Positions 43,214-51,578 of a stretch of DNA of 64,000 nt are shown here, in pieces. The first letter of the stretch is position 1. Every line of letters starts with the position of its first letter. The notes under the pieces are model-generated. The model worked only from the letters and a program-made list of their open reading frames with translations, made no database searches and had not been told where the DNA came from. The position numbers and the translations under genes were made by a program. Source of the stretch: Paenibacillus arenilitoris (lineage in GTDB: Bacteria > Bacillota > Bacilli > Paenibacillales > Paenibacillaceae); contig NZ_JACXIY010000041.1 in the NCBI RefSeq assembly GCF_014705655.1, positions 1-64,000 on the forward strand, read 5' to 3'.

Positions 43214-44638
43214 TTAGCAGTCGTAGTACAGGCTGAACTCGTGCGGATGAACGCGGATTGCGACGGCTTTCGCCTCTGCGCGCTTGATCGCAACGTAGTT
43301 CTCGATAAATTCTTTCGTGAATACGCCGCTTTCGGTCAAGAAATCGGAATCCGCTTCAAGGGCGCTAAGCGCTTCGTCGAGCGTGCCAGGAACGCTGCGG
43401 ATTTCTTTTTTCTCTTCTTCAGGCAGTTCGTAGATGTTTTTGTCGAACGGACCGTAACCAAGAGCAACCGGATCGAGCTTGCGCTTGATGCCGTCGATGC
43501 CCGCAAGCAGCATGGCCGCGAACGCGAGGTAAGGGTTAGCCGTGTTGTCCGGCGTACGGAACTCGATGCGGCAGCCTTTTGGCGTTACCGCTGCGATTGG
43601 AATACGGATGGCAGCGGAACGGTTGCCTTTCGAGAATACAAGGTTAACCGGCGCTTCGTAACCAGGCACGAGGCGTTTGAACGAGTTCGTGCTTGGGTTC
43701 GTGATCGCGATCAGAGCAGGAGCGTGGTACAGGATGCCGCCGATGTAGTGCATAGCCAGCTCGCTCAAGTTCGCGTAAGCGCCTTTGTCGTAGAACAACG
43801 GAGTGTCGCCGTTGAAGATCGACGTATGAACGTGCATGCCGCTTCCGTTGTCGCCGAACAATGGCTTCGGCATGAACGTTGCCGTTTTGCCGTATTGGCG
43901 AGCCGTGTTATGAATGACGTATTTGAATTTCATCAGGTTGTCGGCCGTTTTGGTCAACGAGTCGAAACGGAAGTTGATTTCCGCTTGGCCAGCCGTAGCC
44001 ACCTCGTGGTGATGACGCTCGACGCGAAGGCCCGTTTCCTGGAGCAGGCGAACCATTTCGCTGCGGATGTCTTGCTGCGAGTCAACCGGAGCTACCGGTA
44101 CGTAGCCGCCTTTAACCGCGACTTTGGAACCGAGGCTGCCGCCTTCTTCTTTGCGGTTCGTGTTCCAAGCCGCTTCTTCGGAGTCAACGACGTACGAGGA
44201 AGCGTTCATCGAGCTTTCGTAGCGAACTTCGTCGAAAATGAAAAATTCAGGCTCCGGAGCGAAGAAAGCTTGCGTGCCGATGCCGGTCGTTTGAAGATAT
44301 TCTTCAGCCTTCTGGGCGATGCTGCGCGGGTCGCGGTCATAGCGCTCGCCGTCCGGCGTATAAATGTTGGACATTACGTTCAAAGTCGGATGATCCGTGA
44401 AAGGATCGATGAAAACGGACTCCGGATCCGGCATCATAACCATGTCGGATTGCTCGATTCCGCGGAAACCGTGAATGGAAGATCCGTCAAAAGCTACCCC
44501 GTTTACGAAAGTATCAGCGTCAACCTCAGCCGCAGGAAGGGTGATGTGGTGCGCATGACCCAGAAGGTCCACGAAACGGAAATCCACGAACTGAATGTTG
44601 TTTTCTTTAATAAGGTCCAAAACGTTTTGCACTGACAT
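43214..44638 (-). CDS. glnA: Glutamine synthetase, type I (beta-like)
   Basis: 474 residues. It has the full GSI catalytic set (FDGSSIHGF, EPEFFIFD, HHHEVATAGQ, FGDNGSGMH, NRSAAIRIP). Unlike the roughly 444-residue B. subtilis enzyme it contains the long insertion around residues 138-175 typical of GSI-beta. It also has the NIYELPEEEKKEI segment, with a Tyr where E. coli GlnA is adenylylated. It makes glutamine from glutamate, ammonia and ATP. No glnR lies next to it; it is monocistronic with its own promoter and terminator. An ammonium transporter is encoded 10 kb away. Confidence 0.95.
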   Translation of the reverse strand: MSVQNVLDLIKENNIQFVDFRFVDLLGHAHHITLPAAEVDADTFVNGVAFDGSSIHGFRGIEQSDMVMMPDPESVFIDPFTDHPTLNVMSNIYTPDGERYDRDPRSIAQKAEEYLQTTGIGTQAFFAPEPEFFIFDEVRYESSMNASSYVVDSEEAAWNTNRKEEGGSLGSKVAVKGGYVPVAPVDSQQDIRSEMVRLLQETGLRVERHHHEVATAGQAEINFRFDSLTKTADNLMKFKYVIHNTARQYGKTATFMPKPLFGDNGSGMHVHTSIFNGDTPLFYDKGAYANLSELAMHYIGGILYHAPALIAITNPSTNSFKRLVPGYEAPVNLVFSKGNRSAAIRIPIAAVTPKGCRIEFRTPDNTANPYLAFAAMLLAGIDGIKRKLDPVALGYGPFDKNIYELPEEEKKEIRSVPGTLDEALSALEADSDFLTESGVFTKEFIENYVAIKRAEAKAVAIRVHPHEFSLYYDC

Positions 44639-44716
44639 GAATAATTTCCTCCATTTCCGAACATTTGCTTATTGTGGAACATCTATTGTTCAATAATTGC
44701 TCCAAACCATGACGTT

Positions 44717-44746
44717 ATTATAAAACTACCGTTTCAACTCCGTCAA
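44717..44746 (-). promoter_or_regulatory. Promoter of glnA
   Basis: On the minus strand TTGACG (44741-44746) and TATAAT (44717-44722) are 18 bp apart, about 80 bp before the start codon. No convincing GlnR/TnrA site (TGTnA-N7-TnACA) was found around it. Confidence 0.75.
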
Positions 44747-44833
44747 TAGCTATGTCAGGTATTTTTTATCCGTATGTAAGCTATACTTACAAGTTTCAAC
44801 GGAAGTTCACAATTGGCTATTTCGCACAAAACG

Positions 44834-44875
44834 AAAAAAGCCGCGCGGACATTGCTGAGCAATGTCCGCACGGCC
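44834..44875 (-). terminator. Rho-independent terminator of DAHP synthase gene
   Basis: A 15-bp stem (one mismatch) formed by GCCGCGCGGACATTG and CAATGTCCGCACGGC, followed on the minus strand by six T, 20 bp after the stop codon. Confidence 0.9.
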
Positions 44876-44894
44876 TTCATGTCCAGTCGGCAAG

Positions 44895-45956
44895 CTAAAT
44901 TTTCCATTCCTTGAACGCTTCCGCCGGCGCTTTCGGCGTATCGAATACTTTGCCGACGATCGGCGCGAGCTGCTCCAAATCCTTGAGCAGGTTCGCGAAT
45001 TGATCCGGGAACAGCGACTGTACGCCGTCGCCCGTCATCGAGTTGTCGGGGTCCGTATGCATTTCGACGATAAGCCCGTTCGCCCCGGCCGCGACCGACG
45101 CTTTGGACATCGGCTCGACGAGCTCGCGGCGGCCGGTTCCGTGGCTCGGATCGGAGATGACCGGCAAGTGGCTGAGTCCCTGCAGCACCGGAATCGCCGA
45201 CAGGTCGAGCGTGTTGCGCGTGTAAGTCTCGAACGTTCGGATTCCGCGCTCGCATAACATAACATTCGGATTTCCGCCCGCCAGAATGTATTCCGCCGCG
45301 TTGAGGAATTCGTCGTACGTGGCGCTGAAGCCCCGCTTCAGAAGTACCGGCGTCTGGATCGTGCCGAGCTTGCGGAGCAGATCGAAATTTTGCATGTTGC
45401 GCGTTCCCACCTGCAGAATGTCGGCGTATTCCGCGCACACGTCGACGTATTCCGGCGTCATGACCTCCGTAATCGTCAGCAGGCCGTGCTTGCGCCCCGC
45501 TTCCGCCATCATGACGAGTCCCTCCACGCCCACGCCCTGGAAGCTGTAAGGCCCCGTGCGAGGCTTGAAGGCGCCGCCGCGCAGCACCTGGCCGCCCGCC
45601 GCCTTGACGAGGCGCGCGATCTCGTCGATCTGCTCCGGCGATTCGACCGCGCAGGGGCCGCCCATGATGACAAGGTTGCTTCCGCCGATTTTGACGCCTT
45701 TCATATCGATGACGGTATCGTCCGGATGGAAGTCGCGGCTCGCGAGCTTGTAGGACTTCGAAATTTTGATGACGTTCTCGACGCCCTTCATCGAGCGAAG
45801 ATGCTCGGCAAGCGTTGGCTCCGCTTTCCCGATGATCCCGATGACGGTACGGTCCGTTCCCCTCGATACATGCGCCTGCACGCCCGACCTTTCGATATGG
45901 GCCACGATTTCCGAGATTCTCTCTTCCTCGATGTTCGCTTTCGTAATGACGATCAT
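44895..45956 (-). CDS. aroF: 3-deoxy-7-phosphoheptulonate synthase, type I-beta
   Basis: 353 residues from the ATG behind AGGAGTGATC. An N-terminal ferredoxin-like (ACT-like) regulatory domain (1-75, MIVITKANIEEERI) precedes the catalytic barrel with GGPCAVESPEQI, KPRTGPYSFQG and the DPSHGTGRR metal/phosphate region. This is the Thermotoga-type enzyme rather than the chorismate-mutase fusion of B. subtilis. It condenses PEP and erythrose-4-phosphate, the first shikimate step; the N-domain usually confers tyrosine or phenylalanine inhibition. Other starts upstream add non-homologous sequence. Confidence 0.94.
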   Translation of the reverse strand: MIVITKANIEEERISEIVAHIERSGVQAHVSRGTDRTVIGIIGKAEPTLAEHLRSMKGVENVIKISKSYKLASRDFHPDDTVIDMKGVKIGGSNLVIMGGPCAVESPEQIDEIARLVKAAGGQVLRGGAFKPRTGPYSFQGVGVEGLVMMAEAGRKHGLLTITEVMTPEYVDVCAEYADILQVGTRNMQNFDLLRKLGTIQTPVLLKRGFSATYDEFLNAAEYILAGGNPNVMLCERGIRTFETYTRNTLDLSAIPVLQGLSHLPVISDPSHGTGRRELVEPMSKASVAAGANGLIVEMHTDPDNSMTGDGVQSLFPDQFANLLKDLEQLAPIVGKVFDTPKAPAEAFKEWKI

Positions 45957-46040
45957 ACGGATCACTCCTATTGGTTTTATTATGTCGTTTCGGCTTGGCT
46001 TGGGTTGATTTAGCTTGGCTCTCTCGCCATTTCCATTCAC

Positions 46041-46088
46041 GCTTCAACGCTTATACGCTTTATAGCTTTTAGGCTTTTATGCTTTTAA
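46041..46088. repeat. Six octanucleotide tandem repeats in the aroF leader
   Basis: On the plus strand six consecutive 8-nt units all begin GCTT: GCTTCAAC, GCTTATAC, GCTTTATA, GCTTTTAG, GCTTTTAT and GCTTTTAA. On the mRNA strand each unit ends in AAGC. They start a few bases after the predicted transcription start of aroF, so the 5' untranslated region opens with the repeats. The gap 45957-46368 holds these repeats, the aroF promoter, two small hairpins (TACGCT-TATT-AGCGTA near 46200) and the ispH end; no gene is seen. Confidence 0.75.
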
Positions 46089-46099
46089 TCGATAAAGTA

Positions 46100-46128
46100 A
46101 ATATACAGCAGATGCCGCTATTCGTCAA
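46100..46128 (-). promoter_or_regulatory. Promoter of aroF
   Basis: On the minus strand TTGACG (46123-46128) and TATATT (46100-46105) are exactly 17 bp apart. The predicted leader is about 135 nt long. Confidence 0.8.
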
Positions 46129-46284
46129 CCCATCATAACAAAATGAAAATAAACGAATTGGTTCGGCTTCCTTGCGATCCCGTTACTGGCGCTTGACGCC
46201 TTTACGCTTATTAGCGTATGTCTGTGGCTCGGGAGAAACGAGGAGGCGCAAACCGCATCGGTTTAAGAGAGGATTCCATAAAGT

Positions 46285-46334
46285 GAAAATCTCGCCGCCC
46301 GCCATAACGTTTCCTTCGCGGGGACGAGATTTTC
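46285..46334 (-). terminator. Possible terminator of ispH
   Basis: GAAAATCTCG (46285-46294) is a perfect complement of CGAGATTTTC (46325-46334), 34 bp after the ispH stop. The loop is large and no long T-run follows, so termination is uncertain. Confidence 0.4.
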
Positions 46335-46368
46335 CTCCCTGTCATTTCCACTGCGTCATTGAGGTGCA

Positions 46369-47355
46369 CTATTCTCCCTGCGCCGAAGCCGTCTGAGGCG
46401 CCCCGTCCGCCGACTTCACGCGCACGTTCGGAAGCAGCTTGTTCCTGTTGACCGTACGGCGGATTTCCCAAGTGTCGGGGTTATGATGGTCATACTGCTC
46501 CAAATACGAAATGACCTCTTTCGTCAGCGGCGTCGGCGTCGACGCTCCCGACGTTACCGCGACCCGGTCGATGCCCGCAAGCCATTCCCGCTTGATCTCC
46601 GATACGTCGGATACGCGGTGGGCCTTCACGCCCGCGATCTCTTCGGACACCTGCGCCAAGCGGTTCGAGTTGTTGCTGCGCGGATCCCCAACGACGATGC
46701 AAAGCTGCGCTTCGCCGGCTTGCTTCGCGACGGCCTCCTGCCTGACCTGGGTCGCGAGGCAAATTTCGTTGTGCACCTCGGCGGCCGGGAATCGCTCCGT
46801 CAGCCGATCGATGATATGGCGTATATCCCATTGCGACATCGTCGTCTGGTTGGTAATGATCAGCTTCCCGGCGTCCGGCACTTCGAGCGCGGCGATCTCC
46901 TCTTCCCGCTCGATCAGGTGGACGCGGTCCGGCGCGACGCCGATCGCGCCTTCCGGCTCCGGATGCCCCTTCTTGCCGATATAAATGATATGATAACCTT
47001 CCGCGGTCTTCTCGCGGATCAGATCATGCGTCTTCGTCACGTCCGGGCAAGTCGCGTCCACGACGGACAGCCCTTTCTCTCTCGCTCGCCTCCGCACCTC
47101 CGGCGACACGCCGTGCGCCGTAAAAATAACAGTGCCCGATTCGATTTGATCCAAAATATCCAGCCGGTTCGCGCCGTCGAGCGTAATGACGCCTTCCCGC
47201 TCGAACGCTTCCGTGACGTGAGCGTTATGGACGATCATGCCCAAAATGTAAATGGGCCTTGGCAGCTCCAAATTTTTTGCCGTTTGCAAGGCGAGCACCA
47301 TCGCGTCCACGACGCCGTAACAGTAGCCGCGCGGCGATATTTTAACGATTTCCAA
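46369..47355 (-). CDS. ispH: 4-hydroxy-3-methylbut-2-enyl diphosphate reductase
   Basis: 328 residues from a TTG start with CAGGTG upstream. The three cluster cysteines are in GYCYGV (about residue 12), DATCPDV (about 100) and ICLATQ (about 197), with the active-site EHNPD/HNAHV-type His and the SGAST motif. It reduces HMBPP to IPP and DMAPP with a [4Fe-4S] cluster, the last step of the MEP pathway. About 30 residues extend beyond the typical end. Monocistronic. Confidence 0.95.
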   Translation of the reverse strand: MEIVKISPRGYCYGVVDAMVLALQTAKNLELPRPIYILGMIVHNAHVTEAFEREGVITLDGANRLDILDQIESGTVIFTAHGVSPEVRRRAREKGLSVVDATCPDVTKTHDLIREKTAEGYHIIYIGKKGHPEPEGAIGVAPDRVHLIEREEEIAALEVPDAGKLIITNQTTMSQWDIRHIIDRLTERFPAAEVHNEICLATQVRQEAVAKQAGEAQLCIVVGDPRSNNSNRLAQVSEEIAGVKAHRVSDVSEIKREWLAGIDRVAVTSGASTPTPLTKEVISYLEQYDHHNPDTWEIRRTVNRNKLLPNVRVKSADGAPQTASAQGE

Positions 47356-47396
47356 TTTCCAGCACCTGCTTTCTGACCGGATGTACGCGCGAGTCT

Positions 47397-48929
47397 CTAC
47401 TCCTCTATTTCATCCGTTCCTTCTATTATAGTCGAAGGAGAGGTATCGGGCAAAGTAATCGGCAGCCAGATCGTAAACTTCGTGCCGTCGCCTTCGCGGG
47501 TCGTCACCTCCACGGAGCCCTTGTGCTCGTCGATGATCCACTTGGCGATCGACAAGCCGAGCCCCGTTCCGACCGTGACGCCACGCGATTCGTCCGCCCG
47601 GTAGAAGCGGTCGAATATGTGCGGGATTTCGTCCGGGTTCATGCCGATCCCGGTATCCTGGACGACGAACCCGATTTGCCCTTCCCGGCGCACCGCGCTT
47701 AGCTCCACGACTCCTTCCTGCGTGTACTTAAACGCGTTCTCGATGAAAATAAACAGCAGCTGCTGCAAATAATTGGCATTGGCGGTCACGGTCACGCCGC
47801 GCATGGCGGACAAATCGCCGACGCGCCACTCCGCCGTGCGGGGAAGCAGCTGCGCCCGGCGCACGACCTCCTCGGTCAACGGCATAAGCTCCAGCGGTTC
47901 CTTCTCCATCGTATAGCCGGCGTCGGCCCGGGCAAGCGCCAGCAGGTCGTTCACGAGCGTGCTCATCCGCTTCGCTTCCGCGGAGATGTCGCTCATCGCT
48001 TCCTTGGACATTTCCCAGCGGTCGCTGTCCAGCGGCAGCCACTCGCCGTTGCTCTCGTTCCGATTAGAGGCGCGCACCTTCTCCCACATCCGCTCGAGCA
48101 GATCGATGTTGCCGCGAATCGTCGTCAGTGGCGTCCGAAGCTCATGCGAGGCGTCGGAGACGAATCGGCGCTGCGCCTTGTACGCTTCCTCCAGCTCGTT
48201 ATAGGCGAGCTCGAGCCGCGCGAGCATAACATTGAGCGTGCTGACGAGCCTTCCGATCTCGTCCTTCGGCCCGATGGCGGGAATCCGAACGCTGAGGTCG
48301 GAGCCCTTCTCGATCTGGTCGGTCGCGCGGATGACGCGCTCGATCGGCCGGAGCGCCTGGCGGGCGATGAACAGCCCGACGGTGAACGCTATCAGGACGA
48401 CAACGATAGATGAGAAGATTAGAATCGTTCGGAGGCCGCTTAGGAACCGTTCCTCGTTGTGGGACAGGACGCCGATTTGAAGTAGACCGACCAACGTTTC
48501 TTTCCCGTTTATTGGAACAATTATCGGGCGTTGGTACGTGAGCATGTCATATTTGTATTTGTTGACTTCAACCTTGGTTTTGACGAAGCCTTCTTTTGGG
48601 TTTTTTGATGCTTCCACATAGGGGATGGAGAAATTGTTGTATCTCAAATTATCCGATAACCAAATGGCTCCTTCACTGTAGTTAACGACCTGTACATAAA
48701 TATCTTTTTGACCGAAGGATCTATCATCTGTATATAAAGATAAATTGAGCTCATCAAGGAAATTCATTTTAGATTGGATGTGAATACTGCTGTTCTGCAC
48801 CCTAAGCTGTTCCTTCAAATCACCAAAAGTGTTCCAATTAACGAACAAGTAAATGACAACGCCGAACAACAGCAGCGTCCCCGCCAGTAGTCCGGAATAC
48901 CAAAGCGTAAGCCTCAGGCGGATGGACAT
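47397..48929 (-). CDS. HAMP-containing sensor histidine kinase
   Basis: 510 residues: TM1 (about 8-28), an extracellular sensor region of about 135 residues, TM2 (about 167-190), HAMP (192-245), HisKA with SDASHELRTPLTTIRG (His about 260), and an HATPase domain (VQDTGIGM, GTGLGLSIAKW). It begins 3 bp after the response regulator gene, forming a two-gene pair behind htrA. CssS-like by context, since CssRS controls htrA-type proteases in B. subtilis, but the sensor region itself is not diagnostic. The 5' third of the gene is visibly richer in A/T than the rest. Confidence 0.9.
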   Translation of the reverse strand: MSIRLRLTLWYSGLLAGTLLLFGVVIYLFVNWNTFGDLKEQLRVQNSSIHIQSKMNFLDELNLSLYTDDRSFGQKDIYVQVVNYSEGAIWLSDNLRYNNFSIPYVEASKNPKEGFVKTKVEVNKYKYDMLTYQRPIIVPINGKETLVGLLQIGVLSHNEERFLSGLRTILIFSSIVVVLIAFTVGLFIARQALRPIERVIRATDQIEKGSDLSVRIPAIGPKDEIGRLVSTLNVMLARLELAYNELEEAYKAQRRFVSDASHELRTPLTTIRGNIDLLERMWEKVRASNRNESNGEWLPLDSDRWEMSKEAMSDISAEAKRMSTLVNDLLALARADAGYTMEKEPLELMPLTEEVVRRAQLLPRTAEWRVGDLSAMRGVTVTANANYLQQLLFIFIENAFKYTQEGVVELSAVRREGQIGFVVQDTGIGMNPDEIPHIFDRFYRADESRGVTVGTGLGLSIAKWIIDEHKGSVEVTTREGDGTKFTIWLPITLPDTSPSTIIEGTDEIEE

Positions 48930-48932
48930 CGG

Positions 48933-49625
48933 TTATCCCGCCTCTCCGCGAAGCACGTAGCCGGTGCCGCGCACCGTCTGGATGATGCGCTTCTTCCCGC
49001 CTTCCTCGACCTTCTGGCGCAGCATCGCGATATAGACCTCAAGCACGTTCGATTCGCCGCTGAAATCGTAGCCCCATATTTTCTCCATGATCGCGTCGCG
49101 GGTCAGGACGCGGCGCGGATTTTGCATGAACAAGAGCAGCAGGTCGTATTCCTTCGACGTCAGCTCGATGCGCTGGCCGGAGCGGATCGCTTCGCGCGCG
49201 TCCATGTCCAGAATCAAATCCTCGTAGACGAGCTGATTGCCGGCCGTTTCGATTTTGTCCGCTTTGCGCCGCAGTAAAGCCCGTACCCTCGCCAGCAGCT
49301 CCTCCAGCGCGAACGGCTTCACCAAATAATCGTCCGCGCCGAGGTCGAGTCCCTTGACCCGGTCGATCACGTCGTCCTTCGCCGTCAGCATCAGAATCGG
49401 CACCGCGCTGCCGCCCTCCCGCACTCTGCGGCACACCTCCCAGCCGTCCACCTGCGGCATCATCACGTCGAGAATGAGCAGATCCGGCTCCGCCGTCAGC
49501 AGCGCCTTAAGCCCCTCCAAGCCGTTGGAAGCCGTCGTCACCTCGTATCCTTCGAACGCCAAGCTTCGCCTAAGCAACGATATGATTTTTTCGTCGTCGT
49601 CCACCACTACGATATGCGGTCTCAT
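48933..49625 (-). CDS. OmpR-family response regulator
   Basis: 230 residues: a receiver domain with DDDE, phospho-Asp in LLILDVMMPQVDG, and Lys in LVKPFA, then a winged-helix domain (ELTSKEYDLLLLF, NVLEVYIAMLRQKVE). It is paired with the downstream kinase and lies behind htrA, in a CssR-like context. The 11-bp repeats before htrA would fit a dimer of this protein. Confidence 0.92.
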   Translation of the reverse strand: MRPHIVVVDDDEKIISLLRRSLAFEGYEVTTASNGLEGLKALLTAEPDLLILDVMMPQVDGWEVCRRVREGGSAVPILMLTAKDDVIDRVKGLDLGADDYLVKPFALEELLARVRALLRRKADKIETAGNQLVYEDLILDMDAREAIRSGQRIELTSKEYDLLLLFMQNPRRVLTRDAIMEKIWGYDFSGESNVLEVYIAMLRQKVEEGGKKRIIQTVRGTGYVLRGEAG

Positions 49626-49654
49626 CGCCCGTTCCCCCTTGTCTATTGCAGCAA

Positions 49655-49685
49655 AAAGCGCAGAGCCTGCTACTCTCTGCGCTTT
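49655..49685 (-). terminator. Rho-independent terminator of htrA
   Basis: AAAGCGCAGAG (49655-49665) and CTCTGCGCTTT (49675-49685) form an 11-bp stem with a 9-nt loop and T-run on the minus strand. It separates htrA from the regulator pair, which may therefore be read by leakage or from its own promoter. Confidence 0.8.
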
Positions 49686-49716
49686 CGCCCGTTTATATCA
49701 TCCGCCGCGTCAAGCG

Positions 49717-51387
49717 TTAGCCGGCAGCGTTAAACGTATTTTTATCGCCGATTTCGACTTCCAGGTCCATTGCCGTGCCTTTGCGGACGACGTTCAGCTT
49801 CGCTTTATCGCCGACTTTTTTCGCTTGGATGGCATCGATGAGCGCCTGCGTGTTGCCGTACTTCTTCCCGTCGATGCCCGTAATGACGTCGAACTGCTGC
49901 AGTCCTGCCATGTACGCCGGCGAATTGTAGTATACATTACGGACGATGGAGCCTTCAACCTTCTCCATGCCGAGCTGCTTGGCGATTTCTTCCGTAACGT
50001 CTTGAAGCTCGGCGCCGATGAACGGCGCGGCCGGCTTCGGAATTTCCTTGTTGTTCTTCAAGTTGTCCAGCACTTCGTTAATCGTGCTTGTCGGAATGGC
50101 GAACCCAATGCCTTGCGCCTGCGAGCTGACGGCGGTATTAATGCCGATGACTTCGCCGTTCACGTTCAGAAGCGGACCGCCGGAGTTGCCCGGATTAATC
50201 GAGGCGTCCGTCTGCAGCAGATGCTCGTAGTTGCGCTCGCCCTGCGCGTCTTGAATGTCGATCGGACGCTCCTTCGCGCTGAGCACGCCGACCGTTACCG
50301 TATGGTCGAACCCGTATGGGTTGCCGATGGCCACGACCCAATCGCCGATCTCAATGTCGTCGGAGCTGCCGAGCGGAAGCGTCGGGAACGCTTGGTCGCC
50401 CGTAATTTTGATGACCGCCAAATCGAGCTCGTAGCTGGAGCCGAGCAGCTCCGCCGTGAACGGCTTGTCGTAGCCTTGCACGATGACCTTGATTTGATCG
50501 GAATCGCCGACGACATGCTGGTTCGTCAGAATGTAGCCCGTCGATTCGAAGAAGAAGCCGGTGCCGATGCCGCTTTGCTGCATTTGGCCGTCCTCGTTCG
50601 ATTCGGGCTGCGTCGTGCCCGGATAGTCTTCGCCGAAAAACTGGCGGAAGAACGGATCGTCCAGCAGGCTGCTGCCGCCCGAATTGCGCTTGGCCGTATT
50701 CACGTACGTCTCGATCTTCACGACGGCCGGGCTCGCGGTTTCGAACAATTGCGATATATTGTCCGGTCTCGCCGCGACGGCGGCCGCCGTAGAACCGCTT
50801 CCCGCCGTCGAAGAGCCGGCGCTGCCGGATCCGGACGATTCCGACTCGCCAGCTGTCGTCTGCTCCGCTCCCGTGAACCAATTTTGCAAGTCGGCCGTGT
50901 ACATGAGCGCCCCGACTAACACGACGCCTGCCAGGAAAGAAGAGAAAATCGCCTTGAACGACGTGCGGCGCGGCTCCCGAACCTGCCAAGAGCCCTTGGC
51001 CGTTTGCGGATTGAACGACCGGACCGGCGACTGCTTGCGCGCTTGCGCCTGCTCCTCTTCCGTCACGGAGCTAAGCCGGCTCTCGGCTTCCGTCTCCTGC
51101 GCGTAAGACGGTCTGACGGACCCGGTCGTGCCGTACGGCAGGTCTTGAATAATTTTCGGTTTGTCCTGGGGTCCAGCACCACCCGGATGGCCGCTGCTCC
51201 GCTCGTCGTCCCGCGCGCTCGGCCGGAACGGTCCGTAAGAGTAATAGTAGGACGGCTTCGCAGCCTGCTCCTCTCCGTCCTCCTGCTGCGAATAACGCTC
51301 GCCCGTTCCGCTCCCGCCGTCGTCTTGTCTGTCATCCGGCTTGCGGAAAAAATCGTCGTACCCCTTTTTGTTGTCCTGATCGTCCAT
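49717..51387 (-). CDS. HtrA/DegP-like membrane-anchored serine protease
   Basis: 556 residues: a long polar, low-complexity cytoplasmic N-terminus (1-145), one TM helix (about 147-166), a Ser/Gly-rich linker, then a trypsin-like domain. The catalytic triad is His in LTNQHVVG, Asp in ELDLAVIKI and Ser in NPGNSGGPLL. One PDZ domain closes the protein (about 445-545). Extracytoplasmic quality-control protease of the HtrA/HtrB type. The 145-residue cytoplasmic tail is longer than in B. subtilis HtrA. Good ribosome site AAGGAGGAG. Confidence 0.93.
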   Translation of the reverse strand: MDDQDNKKGYDDFFRKPDDRQDDGGSGTGERYSQQEDGEEQAAKPSYYYSYGPFRPSARDDERSSGHPGGAGPQDKPKIIQDLPYGTTGSVRPSYAQETEAESRLSSVTEEEQAQARKQSPVRSFNPQTAKGSWQVREPRRTSFKAIFSSFLAGVVLVGALMYTADLQNWFTGAEQTTAGESESSGSGSAGSSTAGSGSTAAAVAARPDNISQLFETASPAVVKIETYVNTAKRNSGGSSLLDDPFFRQFFGEDYPGTTQPESNEDGQMQQSGIGTGFFFESTGYILTNQHVVGDSDQIKVIVQGYDKPFTAELLGSSYELDLAVIKITGDQAFPTLPLGSSDDIEIGDWVVAIGNPYGFDHTVTVGVLSAKERPIDIQDAQGERNYEHLLQTDASINPGNSGGPLLNVNGEVIGINTAVSSQAQGIGFAIPTSTINEVLDNLKNNKEIPKPAAPFIGAELQDVTEEIAKQLGMEKVEGSIVRNVYYNSPAYMAGLQQFDVITGIDGKKYGNTQALIDAIQAKKVGDKAKLNVVRKGTAMDLEVEIGDKNTFNAAG

Positions 51388-51483
51388 GAACGGTCTCCTC
51401 CTTGAATCTTATTCCATTAAGCATCCGAAGAGCTCGCTCCCGAATGTTTGTCAGTTGATTTATTTCTATCATGCACATTCTAC

Positions 51484-51512
51484 CTTAAAACAAACTTAAA
51501 AGGAATTTAAAC
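51484..51512 (-). promoter_or_regulatory. Three 11-bp-spaced direct repeats upstream of htrA
   Basis: On the plus strand CTTAAAA occurs at 51484 and 51495, and ATTTAAA at 51505, keeping an 11-bp period, one helical turn. OmpR-family regulators bind such tandem half-sites. On the minus strand a -10-like TAGAAT follows immediately, with the repeats covering the -35 region. It lies about 100 bp before the htrA ATG. Confidence 0.55.
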
Positions 51513-51522
51513 AGAAATAAAA

Positions 51523-51554
51523 AAAACGTTCCAAGTGAAATACTGGAACGTTTT
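51523..51554 (-). terminator. Rho-independent terminator of YugN-like gene
   Basis: AAAACGTTCCA (51523-51533) pairs with TGGAACGTTTT (51544-51554), with a run of eight T on the minus strand. Confidence 0.85.
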
Positions 51555-51578
51555 CCGAAGCGGCCGGGCGGCCAAGGC

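Noticed and set aside
43241..44635. 464-residue plus-strand frame opposite glnA, and a similar 517-residue frame opposite the arabinofuranosidase gene (15149-16702)
   Set aside because: Both lie exactly antisense to conserved enzymes, are Arg/Val/Phe-rich and match no family; they reflect codon bias of the real strand.
44639..44760. GlnR/TnrA operator upstream of glnA
   Set aside because: No sequence close to TGTnA-N7-TnACA was found around the promoter; the nearest candidates miss a conserved half.
44755..46047. 430-residue minus-strand frame overlapping aroF
   Set aside because: It is an Arg/Gly-rich shadow frame; aroF in the adjacent frame has unmistakable DAHP synthase motifs.
45957..46105. 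TRAP-regulated leader of aroF
   Set aside because: Eleven AAG/GAG triplets are present, but they are mostly 8 nt apart and irregular, unlike TRAP sites, and no mtrB gene is in the window. Kept only as a speculation within the repeat finding.
46200..46370. Small plus-strand gene between aroF and ispH
   Set aside because: The open frame runs into the end of ispH, has no ribosome site and covers the inverted repeat; composition is not protein-like.
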